Below the pieces are notes generated by a model that saw only the letters and a program-made list of their open reading frames with translations, ran no database searches and was not told the DNA's origin. A stretch of 64,000 nt of DNA from Plotosus lineatus (Eukaryota > Chordata > Actinopteri > Siluriformes > Plotosidae), in NCBI GenBank assembly GCA_024760905.1, contig CM045737.1:17175848-17239847 (forward strand). Reading direction: 5' to 3'. Below, piece by piece: positions 21,449 to 31,512 of this stretch (position 1 is its first letter; every line of letters starts with the position of its first letter). Made by a program: the position numbers and the translations under genes.

Positions 21449-23310
21449 GTATATGTTATCTACAACCCCCCCCCCCGGACTCCTCAACACACACATGATT
21501 TTCTCCCTTAATTTTAGTTGTATTCAATTCCCACCCATCAAGTATTGCCTTCCCTATCACATGACCACCACTAACCAGGGACGGGTGTAAGAATGCATAT
21601 GCCCCCTCTGTGACATGCAATGCTGCCACCTGCCTCTTTTTGAACTGTACATGCATTTGGAGGAGGCCTAACACATTCAGAGGGAAAGCATCCAGTCCTT
21701 CAAATGAATGAGTTCAGAGATTCCACTGATTGGCTCGTAATCACTGTGTGTTGAGCATATGTCATCCCTCCCGCCCATCAGAGCTCAAATAGCTACAATG
21801 GACTCCAAGTCACAGATAGCTGTGACATCAACCTGGATTCGTACTGCGAGTCTTGGGTTGATAGTCAAGCCACCTTGTCGATGCGCCACTCGGGAGCTCC
21901 AGTACAGGACATTTATCCCTCGGTACTATATTATAGTCACCTATTTTTACACATGGCTGTCTCCTTGCCCTTACTTGGCACTACAGGACTAACCATAACT
22001 TAAATGAATATTATCCAACCTTCTTCAGTGATGTTAACTTAACTGAGTTTCCTATGTTTCTGCACTACAATGCTCCCCCATTACACATTTTGAAAGGTCC
22101 ATTCTGCAAAATGAATGTGTTAAGGAGCCTGACGTTCAGTTTCAGCTCAGTGCAGGAGCTGTAGGCATATTGGCTTGTAGTTGCAAATTTGCTGACTCAA
22201 GACACTCCTTTTCTCTTGTCCTTCCCCCCCATTTTTAGATGCTGGATCTGCAGTGTGGCTGTTCCCTTCTATCATCTTCCCTTCTGTGTCTATCAGACAG
22301 TATATATAATTACAATTCTGCTGCGATATGACAAAAAGCAGATAAGTAGCTCACATCTCTGTTTACATTTCTCCCCAAAAATTCTATATCCAGCTATGCT
22401 TAGTGGTCCATCATGTTCTGAAAGCATTGACGTGTCAAAAAATGTCCTGCTGGTGAGAATGATTTTCCCTTCATCTCATCCTTTAGAGACACTCTCTCTG
22501 CAGTCACCTTCATCACTCACCGAGCCACGTCCTTTTTATATCTCTATGGCACTTTGTAAGCTTTCCTGTAATGTGTTTCTCTTGCTTTCAGCCATGCTGT
22601 AATTGGGTCTCGTCTTGAAAGCTGAAAATGGAATGCGATCCCACAGACTGTACATTTGTACACTTGGGTCTGTCTCCTTGTGTAGTTTTTCTGCTGTTCT
22701 CTTTCCTCTGGCTTCTCTCCACCCACTCCATTCACAGATGTCCTATTTGCATATGGATGCCAGGGCGCCTATGTTAATGAAACATAACATTGGTCCTGTT
22801 GTTGCTATGAGAACAAAAGAAGATGTGATGTCATGCTTTTCCTTTCACCCTTTTACGACTGGATTTCTAGCTGGGCTTTTAGCATTAGCTACCGATTGCT
22901 ATGCCCCTCTTGGCCTTTTTGCTTCTGAAATTAATTTTTTAAAAAGCCGCATAGCACAGAGAGCCTCATTATGATGACCAAGGATCTGTTTTGCTGGAAA
23001 ATGCACATATGGGCTCCCTCAAACAGCAGCTGACAGTCAGGTGGTTATAAGTGGAGCTCTTTGTTGTTCAGATAAGAGCACGTTTGTTAGCCGTTGCCCA
23101 CTTTATTCACACAAAACACAAAACCATGGACTTGGCAGATTGTGGTGTAATAAACTACCTTCTCTGTGTCTTATTTACTCACTGTTTGCACGACAAAGAC
23201 AAAAATACACTTACTAATTCCTTATGAAATTTCAATACCATAAATTATATGTACTGTATTGCAATATGTTAATTAAATTTTAAACACTTTTTATGTGGAA
23301 CAGATGTTAT
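21449..23310. other. no gene recognised; one tRNA-like SINE fragment
   Basis: The minus strand of 21770-21903 has GGAGCTCCCGAGTGGCGCAT and CTGCGAGTAC-like words typical of a tRNA-derived SINE head. The remainder shows no supported feature. Confidence 0.35.
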
Positions 23311-23504
23311 CGTGGCATAGTGGTTAAAATGTCTGCCTCACAGCAACAAGGTCCTGGATTCGACTCTCTGGTTCAGGCTTGGTGAGGACATCGCTGTGTG
23401 TAGTTTGCATGTTCTCCCTGTGCTTGGGTGTGTCCCCTGAGTCCTCTGGATTCCACTCATAGTGCAAAGAGATCTTCTTCTTCTTTTCCTTTCGGCTTTT
23501 CCCT

Positions 23505-24989
23505 TCAGGGGTCGCCACAGCGAATCATCTGCCTCCATCTGACCCTATCCTTTGCATCTTCTTCTCTTACACCAACGACCTTCATGTCCTCCTTCACCAC
23601 ATCCATGAATCGTCTCTTTGGTCTTCCTCGAGGCCTTTTGCCTGGTAGTTCCAGCCTCAGCATCCTATTACCAATATACTCACTATCCCTCCTCTGTACA
23701 TGTCCAAACCATCTCAATCTAGCCTCTCTGACTTTGTCTCCAAAACGTCTTACATGTGCTGTCCCTCTGATGTGCTCATTCCTAATCCTATCCATCCTCG
23801 TTACTCCCAAAGAGAACCTCAACATTTTCATCTCTGCTACCTCCAGCTCAGCCTCCTGTCTTTTCCCCAGGGCCACTGTTTCTAACCCATACAACATCGT
23901 TGGCCTCAACACCATCTTGTACACTTTTCCTTTCATTCTTGCCGATACCCTCCTATCACACATCACACCGGACACTTTTCTCCAACCATTCCAACCTGCC
24001 TGTACACGCTTCTTGACCTCTTTTCCACACTCTCCATTGCTCTGGATTGTTGAGCCTAAGTACTTAAAATCCTCCACCTTTCTTATCTCTGCTCCCTGTG
24101 ATCTCACCGTTCCTCTTTGGTCCTTGTCATTCATGCATATGTATTCTGTCTTACTGAGGCTAATCTTCATTCCCCTCCTTTCCAGGGCATACCTCCACCT
24201 CTCTAGATTTTCCTGCACTTGTTCTCTGCTCTCACTACAGATCACAATGTCATCTGCAAACATCATAGTCCATGGCGAATCTTGTCTAACCTCGTCTGTC
24301 AGCCTGTCCATCACCATAGCAAACAAGAAGGGGCTGAGAGCTGACCCTTGATGCAGTCCCACCTCCACCTTGAACTCTTGTGTCACACCAACAGCACACC
24401 TCACCACTGTCTTACATCTCTCATACATGTCCTGCACCACTCTAACATACTTCTCTGCCACTCCAGACTTCCTCATGCAATATCACAGTTCTTCTCTCGG
24501 CACCCTGTCATATGCTTTCTCCAGATCCACAAAGGCACAATGCAGCTCCCTCTGACCTTCTCTGTACTTCTCCATTAACATCCTCAAGGCAAACACTGCA
24601 TCTGTGGTGCTCTTTCTTGGCATGAAACCAAACTGTTGTTCACAAATGCTGACTTCTGCCCTTAGTCTAGCTTCCACTATTCTTTCCCATAACTTCATCA
24701 TATGGCTCATCAACTTTATCCCTCTGTAGTTGCCACAACTCTGCACGTCTCTCTTGTTCTTAAAAATGGGCACCAGCACACTTCTCCTCCATTCCTCTGG
24801 CATCCTCTCACTCTCTAAGACCTTGTTAAATGTTCTTGTCAGAAAATCTACTGCTACCTCTCCTAGACACTTCCATACCTCCACCGGTATGTCATCAGGA
24901 CCAACTGCCTTTCCATTCTTCATCCTCTTCAATGCCCTCCTCACTTCACCCTTACTAATCTTTGCTACTTCCTGGTCCTCAACAGTCAC
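23505..24989 (-). pseudogene. LINE copy B reverse transcriptase, one nonsense codon
   Basis: A single frame of 495 codons interrupted only by TGA at about 24483, where copy C has TGG (REELWYCMRK). Motifs: NYRGIKLMSHMMKLWERIVE, QQFGFMPRKSTTDAVFALRM, FVDLEKAYDRVP (motif A), GLHQGSALSPFLFAMVMDRL (motif B), MFADDIVICSES (motif C, FADD). C-terminus ends RWRQMIRCGDP. Confidence 0.85.
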
Positions 24990-24994
24990 CTCTT

Positions 24995-25775
24995 CTACTC
25001 TTTTTCTCTCTCATTTTCCTCATTCATCAGCTCTTCAAAGTACTCTTTCCATCTTCCCAGCACACTTCTGTCATCAGTCAATACATTTCCCTCTCTGTCC
25101 TTTATCAATCTAACTTGCTGCACGTCCTTCCCATCTCTATTTCTCTGCTGTGCCAACCTATATAAATCATTTTCTCCCTCCTTACTTTCCAACCGAGCAT
25201 ACAAGTCATCAAACGCGCTCTGTTTGGCCTTGGACACTGCTACCTTTGCCTTATGCTGTGTCTTCCTGTACTCCTGTTTACTCTCTTCGGTTTTCTCAAT
25301 GTCCCACTTCTTCGCTAATCCTTTGTACACACTCCTGCACTTCCTCATTCCACCACCAAGTCTCCTTATCTACTTTCCTTCCAGATGACACACCAAGTAT
25401 TCTCCTACCTCTCTCCCTGATCACATTAGCTGTAGTTGTCCAGTCATCTGGAAGCACTTCCTGACCACCCAACGCCTGTTTCAACTCCTCCTTGAAGACA
25501 ACCCGACACCCTTCCTTTTTCAACTTCCACCACTTTGTCTTCTGCTCTGCCTTTGCCTTCTTCACCTTCCTCACCATCAGCATCATCCTGCACACCACCA
25601 TCCTATGCTGTTTGGCAACACACTCACCCGCTACTACTTTGCAGTCACTGACTTCCTTTAAATTACATCGCCTGCACAAGATGTAGTCTACCTGTGTGCT
25701 CCTACCTCCACTTTTATAAGTCACCCTATGCTCCTCTCTCTTCTGGAAGAAAGTATTCACCATAGCCATTTCCAT
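24995..25775 (-). pseudogene. LINE copy B linker region, in two frames
   Basis: Frames 25296-25775 (HRVTYKSGGRSTQVDYILC, end of the endonuclease; RVVFKEELKQALGGQEVLP) and 24995-25348 (SKQEYRKTQHKAKVAVSKAK, LYRLAQQRNRDGKDVQQVRL). A frameshift joins them near 25320. This is the part between endonuclease and reverse transcriptase. Confidence 0.75.
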
Positions 25776-25840
25776 CCTTTTGCAAAATCTACCAACATCT
25801 GTCCTTCATGCGTTCCTGTCCTGGATACCAAACCTACCCA

Positions 25841-26491
25841 TCACTTCCTCGTCCCCTCTGTTTCCTGCACCAACATGTCCATTGAAGTCTGCCCCAATGA
25901 CCACTCTTTCACCTCTGGGGTACTCTGCATCACTTCATCTAACTCCCTCCAGAATCTCTCCTTCTCTTCTCGCTCACATCCTGTCTGTGGGGCATAAGCA
26001 CTAACAACATTGACCATCACACCTTTAATTTCTAACTTGAGACTCATCACTCTGTCTGACACTCTTTTCACTTCTAGAACATTCCTGGCAAACTCCTCCT
26101 TCAAGATGACTCCGACTCCATTTCTCTTCCCATCCACACCGTGATAAAAGAGCTTAAACCCTGCTCCTATGCTTCTAGCCTTGCGACCTTTCCACCTGGT
26201 CTCCTGAACACACAGTATGTCCACCTTCCTCCTCTGCATCATGTCAGCCAGCTGTCTACCTTTTCCTGTCATAGTTCCAACATTCAAAGTCCCTACTTTC
26301 AGTCCTAGACTCATGCCTTTCCTCTTCTCTCTCTGGCAATGGACACGCCTCCCGCCTCTCCTTCTTCGACGTCTTCGACCAACAGTAGTCCAATTTCCAT
26401 CAGCACCCTGTTGGTTGACGGCACTGATGGCGGTCGTTGTTAACCCGGGCCTCGGCCGATCCGGTATGTGATTCTTTCTTGTGATTCGCAT
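25841..26491 (-). pseudogene. LINE copy B endonuclease domain (AP-endonuclease-like), frameshifted
   Basis: Encodes the target-nicking endonuclease of the LINE. Words seen: KVGTLNVGTM, DILCVQETRWK, GVILKEEF, VVSAYAPQ. The frame then shifts near 25915, where copy C reads GERVVIGADFNGHVG, and the ORF ends in unrelated residues. An Arg-rich block (GRRRRRRRGGRR) near the N-terminus may bind RNA. Confidence 0.8.
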
Positions 26492-26908
26492 AGTTTATTT
26501 GGCATTTGTTTTACGCCGGATGCCCTTCCTGACGCAACCCTCTGCATTTATCCGGGCTTGGGACCGGCGTGAGGGAGAGAGTTTGTGCCCCCCCCTCATG
26601 GCTGCATTAGTAGTCATAGTGCAAAGAGATGCATGTTGGAATACTTGGGTGTTCAAAATTGCCTCTAAGTGTAAGTATGGATTATTGTATATGTGTTGGC
26701 CCTATGATGGACTGCTGGGTTGTTCAGAGTACAGTATACCCTGGCTTTATCCAGGGATGGCTGAAATAGGTTCCAGATTTCCTGTGACCTTAAAAAGATA
26801 AGAGGTTCTGCAAATAAATGAATGAATTCAATGGCAGTGTAAACCTCCCTCTAGATTAGAAAAACAACATACAGTAAATTTTTAAATATATAAACAATAT
26901 TGCGTATT

Positions 26909-27122
26909 GTCACTGTCCCCCCCCCAGTGCAGCGAACTGGGTTATCAAAGGCCGGCCAGGTCTCTGAATGTCTATGGTGTGAGGCATGTAAAAGAACCAT
27001 TGCTGACCCCTGACAGGAGTAGGCTGCAAAGCTGTCAGCGTGTTTCTGCCCAACGATGGCCTGGCAAGCTATCCAGGGTGTACTCTGGCCTCACCCAGGG
27101 TCGGCTGAAATGGGCATGAAAT
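26909..27122 (+). mobile_element. SINE type L, 5'-truncated
   Basis: Starts in the body at TTGTCACTGTCCCCC, has CAGCGAACTGGGTTATCAAA, AAAGAACCATTGCTGAC and GGCCTGGCAAGCTATCCAGG, and ends before the CCGCTTA motif. Confidence 0.75.
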
Positions 27123-27164
27123 GATTTGGCAGTTTCGGGCTTTAATTGTGATGAATAGTGCATA

Positions 27165-27497
27165 AAGGGTGGCCCGGTGATAAGGTGCTAGATTACCGAT
27201 CATAAGGTTGGGGGTTCAAGCCCCACTATCAACGGTTGTCACTGCTGTCCCCCCAGTGCAGCTAACTGGGTTATCAAAGGCCGGTGAGAGGTCTGTATGC
27301 AATGGTGAGAGTCATGTACAATAACCATTGCTGGCTTTCGTCAAGATTAAGCTGCATAGCAGGCAACGTGTTTTTGCTTTGTAATGGCCTGGTGAGCTGT
27401 TCAGGGTGTTCTCTGCCCTTGCCCTGAGTCGGCTGAGATGGGCACCATCCTTCCCATTACCCTAATTAAGTAGCTCAGAAAACCAACGAATGAATGT
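27165..27497 (+). mobile_element. SINE type L, diverged, nearly complete
   Basis: Head GGGTGGCCCGGTGATAAGG, GGGGGTTCAAGCCCC B box, body AACTGGGTTATCAAAGGCC, tail GCCTGGTGAGCTGTTCAGGG to AACCAACGAATGAATG. Confidence 0.75.
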
Positions 27498-27599
27498 TAT
27501 AGCATATGTGTTCATAAATACTAGCACTATACAATAAAACCGGTTTATTAGTTTAAACCGGTTCTAACATGCAAACAATACGTATAATTATTATAACAA

Positions 27600-28460
27600 T
27601 ATGCTGAAACAAAACCGTTTTTTTTTTAGATGCATTCGGAAAACTTCAGAAGAACCGGAAGTAATGTTTTTGTTAAAAAAAATGGCGACCGCAGAAGTTC
27701 TGGTCTGGAATCCAGACACAATGGGCTTTCGGCCTCTTTTCTCCAGTCATTCAGTGTGTGAATCAATGACGTCATTGGTGTGAATAGCCCAGTATAACAA
27801 GAGTCATGCCGTGATTGGTCAGTGCGGATTGTCACTGAGGCCTTCAGCAAATAGAATTAGTTTTTATACCGGATGCGGAAATTCCCGCCAAAAACAGACC
27901 CCGGTTCATGTTGCTAATTGCTCAGAAATTTACAGAGCGATTGCATCGATATTTTCGCTTAAACATTTATTTTAAAATGAACAAAAGAGGGAAGCGGCCC
28001 CATGAACCTGATCTCCAACAAGGTACATTAACCATGCATGTTTTTTTCGCTTCATGCGGCAATAATATCTGTCGACGCTGAAAAAAAAAAAAACGACGTC
28101 ACACAAATTGCGGACTCCGCCTCAGGCTCGACATGCTCCAAATGGGTCCAGATTCCGGTAAACTACATTCCACTTTTCTCCAGCGTAATGACCATATTAA
28201 TGTGATTTATGGGATAAACGATATTGTATGTTATTATTGTAAAGTTCTAAAGTTCGATGGCCTTTTCTGAGCCGTCACTGTAAGTGTTATATGTGCGGCA
28301 CGTGCCCAGCAGGCCTATGCACATCGCTATGATGGCATTAATATACTGTATACACATGTAATGTTAATATTGTTATGTAATCAATCTACTGCTCATAGGG
28401 TTACCGGTCTGATGAGGTCTCGTCGCTAATGGTACAGTTTTGCGCATGCGCGGATGACGC
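27600..28460 (+). promoter_or_regulatory. promoter-like region with CRE and NRF1 motifs and a possible tiny first exon
   Basis: CpG-richer than its surroundings. A perfect CRE TGACGTCA (27767-27774) lies in the palindrome CAATGACGTCATTG; AAAATGGCGACC (YY1-like) occurs near 27678; TGCGCATGCGCG (28441-28452) fits the NRF1 consensus. ATG at 27977 opens MNKRGKRPHEPDLQQ and reaches a donor CAAG|GTACAT at 28022. No matching second exon was found. It may be the 5' part of an old DNA transposon rather than a host promoter. Confidence 0.3.
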
Positions 28461-29020
28461 TCCACCTTTAATCCTGCCTTAATAATTTAATATGCAGCAT
28501 TAATGAGTAAGGCTTCACAGTGTGCCAATAAAAGCACTGGATGCACTTCTAATGTTTATGTGTATTTCATATGTTTAAATAGCTTATTTTTCTCAATATG
28601 CAGTTCTGTTTCAGTGTTAATGTTTGTGCCAAAGATTAAAACATTACATTTTCATGAGATTTTTTTCTGATGCTTACAATTTTTATTTTAATGACTTAAA
28701 AACAACATTTTTAATGTTGTTTATTGCTCTTTTTGAAACAAAGAATAAATACCGTCAAGAACAGGCTCACTTTTAATTTAGAATTCTTCTTGTAATATAT
28801 CGCAATACATATCGCAATATCTTCTTTTCCTTTCGGCTGTTCCCTTCAGGGGTCGCCACAGCGAATCATCTGCCTCCATCTCACCCTATCCTTTGCATCT
28901 TCTCTGACACCAACGACCTTCATGTCCTCCTTCACCACATCCATGAATCGTCTCTTTGGTCTTCCTCTAGGCCTTCTGCCTGGTCGTTCCAGCCTCAGCA
29001 TCCTATTACCAATATATATA

Positions 29021-29808
29021 CAGTGATACCTCAGTTCACGAACATAATTGGTTGGCAGAAAGTGTGTGTAAGGCGAAAAGTTCGTCTTCCGAACATTTAT
29101 TTCCCATAAGAAACCATTAAAATGAGAATAATCCGTTCCCAGGTCCCCATAAAACATAATTTTCTACTAAATAAGCCTTAAAACTACACAAAAATATACC
29201 TTATTTTATGTATAATAAATGTGCTATTGTATTGTAATTAAAGAAATAAACTGTACTGTATAATAAAGTCGTTTTATTTACCTTTGTGATGGTAGTTGAT
29301 GGCTTGATGGAATGGAGTGGGAGGAGGAGGGAGGGAGGGACTTACTGTTTGGAAGGAGTGTTTGGAAACGCCTACTGTTTGGAAACACCCTTAGCCACAC
29401 ACGCACCCTTAATAGCTTCCTTGTTCTTAAGGATGGGAGCAATGGTAGACTTAGCGTACTGGTACTGGGACGCTGAGTCACACAAACGCACACCTCGTTC
29501 GTGTTTTTCAATGATCTCCGCCTGTGGTGGGGTCTTTTTCGGTCCCATAATAGCAAAAGTACACTCAATATGGTCCAAAATGTCTATCAAACACAAACCT
29601 CTTCCGCATTCAAAGAAAGGTGGTGACGAACTGTGACGCCGTGAGCGTGCGTCAGCTTCTCGTGGCCGCCACCGTGGCGCTGTTCGACCGCGTGGTTTGA
29701 TTCGTCCGCCGAAAACTAGTTCGTCAGCAGAGACTATATGCTCGCAAATTTAATGTTCTTGAGGCGAAAAGTTCGTGAGCTTAAGCGTTCGTCAGCAGAG
29801 GTTTTACG
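29021..29808 (+). mobile_element. pogo/Tigger-type element family C with transposase remnant
   Basis: TA-flanked ends CAGTGATACCTCAGTTCACG and GTCAGCAGAGGTTTTACGG. On the minus strand 29596-29372 holds MGPKKTPPQ, EIIEKHERGVRLCDSASQY, STIAPILKNKEAIKG: the N-terminal helix-turn-helix of a TIGD1-like pogo transposase. The catalytic DDE region is absent. Confidence 0.75.
29372..29546 (-). pseudogene. N-terminal DNA-binding domain of pogo-like (TIGD1-like) transposase
   Basis: Starts MGPKKTPPQAEIIEKHERG and runs through QYQYAKSTIAPILKNKEA to ACVAKGVSKQ and a stop. About 57 residues out of an expected 500 or so. DNA-binding fold only; no catalytic part. Confidence 0.65.
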
Positions 29809-29834
29809 GTACATACGCAATACATATCGCAATA

Positions 29835-29880
29835 TATCGTACAATAAATACAATAAATCTTGGCAATTCCCAGCTCTAAT
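29835..29880 (+). mobile_element. possible right end of an old hAT element
   Basis: CGCAATATATCGTACAATAA and TTGGCAATTCCCAGCTCTA resemble the ends of hAT families whose termini read TAGAGCTGGG on the other strand. The LINE at 28821 is inserted into the CGCAATA repeats of this end. No partner end was found. Confidence 0.3.
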
Positions 29881-30890
29881 AATTGCTGATAATTTAATTG
29901 TGGTATTCTCCTGATGTAACTGCTTTATTATCAGTGACTTTCATTGGTCTTGCTGTATACTGCTTATACTGTACACTATTTTTGTGCTTTTATGGAATTG
30001 CTGCATCTATTTGAGAGCTCGAGTATAAATGACTGTTCTGACTTTGCAAATGGAAGATGTTTTTTTTATTGTAAGGGATCAGAAGCTCATATTTCTTCCT
30101 TACTCAGAGTAATATTAGAACGGAAAAAAAGCTTATTCTATGTCAGCTCATCAGAGCAACAGGCCTAATATGATACTACAGAAGAGCGATGGTGTGCATG
30201 CCATTTCTATGAGGACTAAGTTCTGCTGCCTTCCACTGCTTTATCCAGTGTAATTTCACCACAAGATATAATTTACCCAATCACAGAGAATTTTAACCTT
30301 TCTTCACCTTGCCCATCTGCTGCTGCAGCACTTCCTGCAGTCTCGGGCTGTGCTCGTGACCTCTCAGAGCTTTAAAAACCCAGAATGCTGCAATGCCAGA
30401 TTGCATCACATGCTCCCAATGTACTCTTATTTTGAGGATCGTTATTGTCCTGCTCTCAATTTTCTCACGTGATTAATGTCATATTTTTAGGTCTTTGTAA
30501 TGTGTTTTCCGGAAACCACAAATGTCTACAGTAGGTGAAATAAAGTGCATCTGTGTATAGAATTGATAACAATCTTTTGTTGCCATGCATGGTTATAAAA
30601 TGGTTTAAGGCCAAACATCTTTTATTTATCTTGTTTGGGCTCTGTGTGTCTTTACAATAAAAATAACTAGACCATGTGACCAGAGGATCGACCTTGCTCA
30701 TGTGGGATCATTTGGGAGTGTAACACAGATATGAAGACAGTGTAAAAGTTTGAGATCAAGTAATAAGAAACAGAAGAAAGGATATTATTTCAAAAGAAAT
30801 AAAAAATATGTTATTGATTACTAATATCATCACACCTGGAGTGGGGGTCAGTGACATTCAGGGACAGGAGAAATTAAATGGTTTCAGAAA
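29881..30890. other. no gene recognised
   Basis: AT-rich, no repeat family recognised. Confidence 0.4.
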
Positions 30891-30894
30891 GACA

Positions 30895-31026
30895 TTGTAC
30901 TTTTTTTGTATACAATATTAATCCTGTAAGAGACTTCCTCTGCATTTAACCCATCCGAAGTGAGCACACACACTTGAAGCAGTGGGTGGGTCCACACACA
31001 CACACACACAGAGAAAGCGGTGGGTT

Positions 31027-31077
<51 letters not shown>

Positions 31078-31126
31078 GAAGCAGTGGGTTGACACACACA
31101 CACACACACACAGGAAGCAGTGGGTT

Positions 31127-31160
<34 letters not shown>

Positions 31161-31440
31161 AAGCTGTGTGTTCACACACACACACAGACTTGAAGCAGTG
31201 GGCTGTGGGCTGCCACACACACACACACACTTGAAGCAGTGGTCTGCCACACACACACTGTGTCAGGAGTAGTTGTGGAGGTAGGTGTCTTGCTCAAGGA
31301 CATTTCAGCCATTTCTATGGAGGAAAGGAAAGTGCTGCTCACACCCCCACTGCCACACATTTTTCCTGCTGGCGAGGGAATCGAACCAGCGACCTTTTGG
31401 TCCAAAAGTTGCTTCTCTAACCATTAGGCAATGGCTGAAC
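30895..31440 (-). mobile_element. tRNA-derived SINE (family E) with expanded CA/minisatellite body
   Basis: On the minus strand the head near 31435 reads GCCATTGCCTAATGGTTAGA, with B box TGGTTCGATTCCC; the tail near 30950 is GATGGGTTAAATGCAGAGGA. In between the unit GAAGCAGTGGGTTGACACAC plus CA repeats is present about seven times (30975-31250). A shorter relative is at 61930-62150. Confidence 0.7.
30970..31260. repeat. CA-rich minisatellite
   Basis: (CA)n blocks of 6-23 units alternate with GAAGCAGTGGGTTG or TTGAAGCAGTGG. Long open frames of Cys-Val and Thr-His repeats across it are artefacts of the repeat. Confidence 0.85.
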
Positions 31441-31512
31441 CCATAGTAAAATAAGAAATAAATATATAAAATAAAATTTCATTTCTTCTTCTTTTACTTT
31501 CGGCTGCTCCCT

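Larger units (their letters stand above)
23474..26613 (-). mobile_element. RTE-like LINE, full length (copy B), disabled
   Basis: Length 3140 bp with a perfect 17-bp target-site duplication TCATAGTGCAAAGAGAT (23457-23473 and 26614-26630). On the minus strand: 5' end AATGCAGCCATGAGGGG, about 120 nt leader, one coding region for endonuclease, linker and reverse transcriptase, a 3'UTR of about 30 nt and a (GAA)n tail. The 5' end matches that of copy C (AATGCAGCCATGAGG), which supports full length. The very short 3'UTR, microsatellite tail and domain order point to the RTE clade or a relative, by recognition only. Confidence 0.88.
23311..26810 (+). mobile_element. V-SINE split by a full-length LINE
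   Basis: The 5' part 23311-23473 (CGTGGCATAGTGGTTAAAAT, GTTTGCATGTTCTCCCTGTG) and the 3' part 26631-26810 (ATTGCCTCTAAGTGTAAGTA, GGCCCTATGATGGACTGC, AATAAATGAATGAATTC end) are one element once the LINE at 23474-26613 and one TSD copy are removed. Confidence 0.8.
28821..29814 (-). mobile_element. RTE-like LINE, 5'-truncated, carrying a Tigger insertion
   Basis: Perfect 20-bp target-site duplication CGCAATACATATCGCAATAT (28801-28820 and 29815-29834). The LINE part is 28821-29018 (GGTCGCCACAGCGAATCAT complement; protein MLRLERPGRRPRGRPKRRF, RWRQMIRCGDP end). The remainder is the pogo-like element at 29021-29808. Confidence 0.85.

Noticed and set aside
23428..24351. 307-codon plus-strand ORF
   Set aside because: It is the reverse strand of the LINE reverse transcriptase; composition is low-complexity Ser/Leu/Cys and it has no family likeness. 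The same holds for 31592-32359 and 32970-33836.
26911..27496. Single dimeric SINE
   Set aside because: Two neighbouring type L copies in the same orientation, but separated by about 40 nt of unrelated sequence and with different truncation, so two insertions are more likely than one.
30884..31256. Cys-Val and Thr-His repeat proteins
   Set aside because: Products of translating CA/TG repeats in several frames.
30970..31260. CRISPR-like spaced repeats
   Set aside because: Repeat units are microsatellite blocks of variable length in a vertebrate genome; spacers are not unique.
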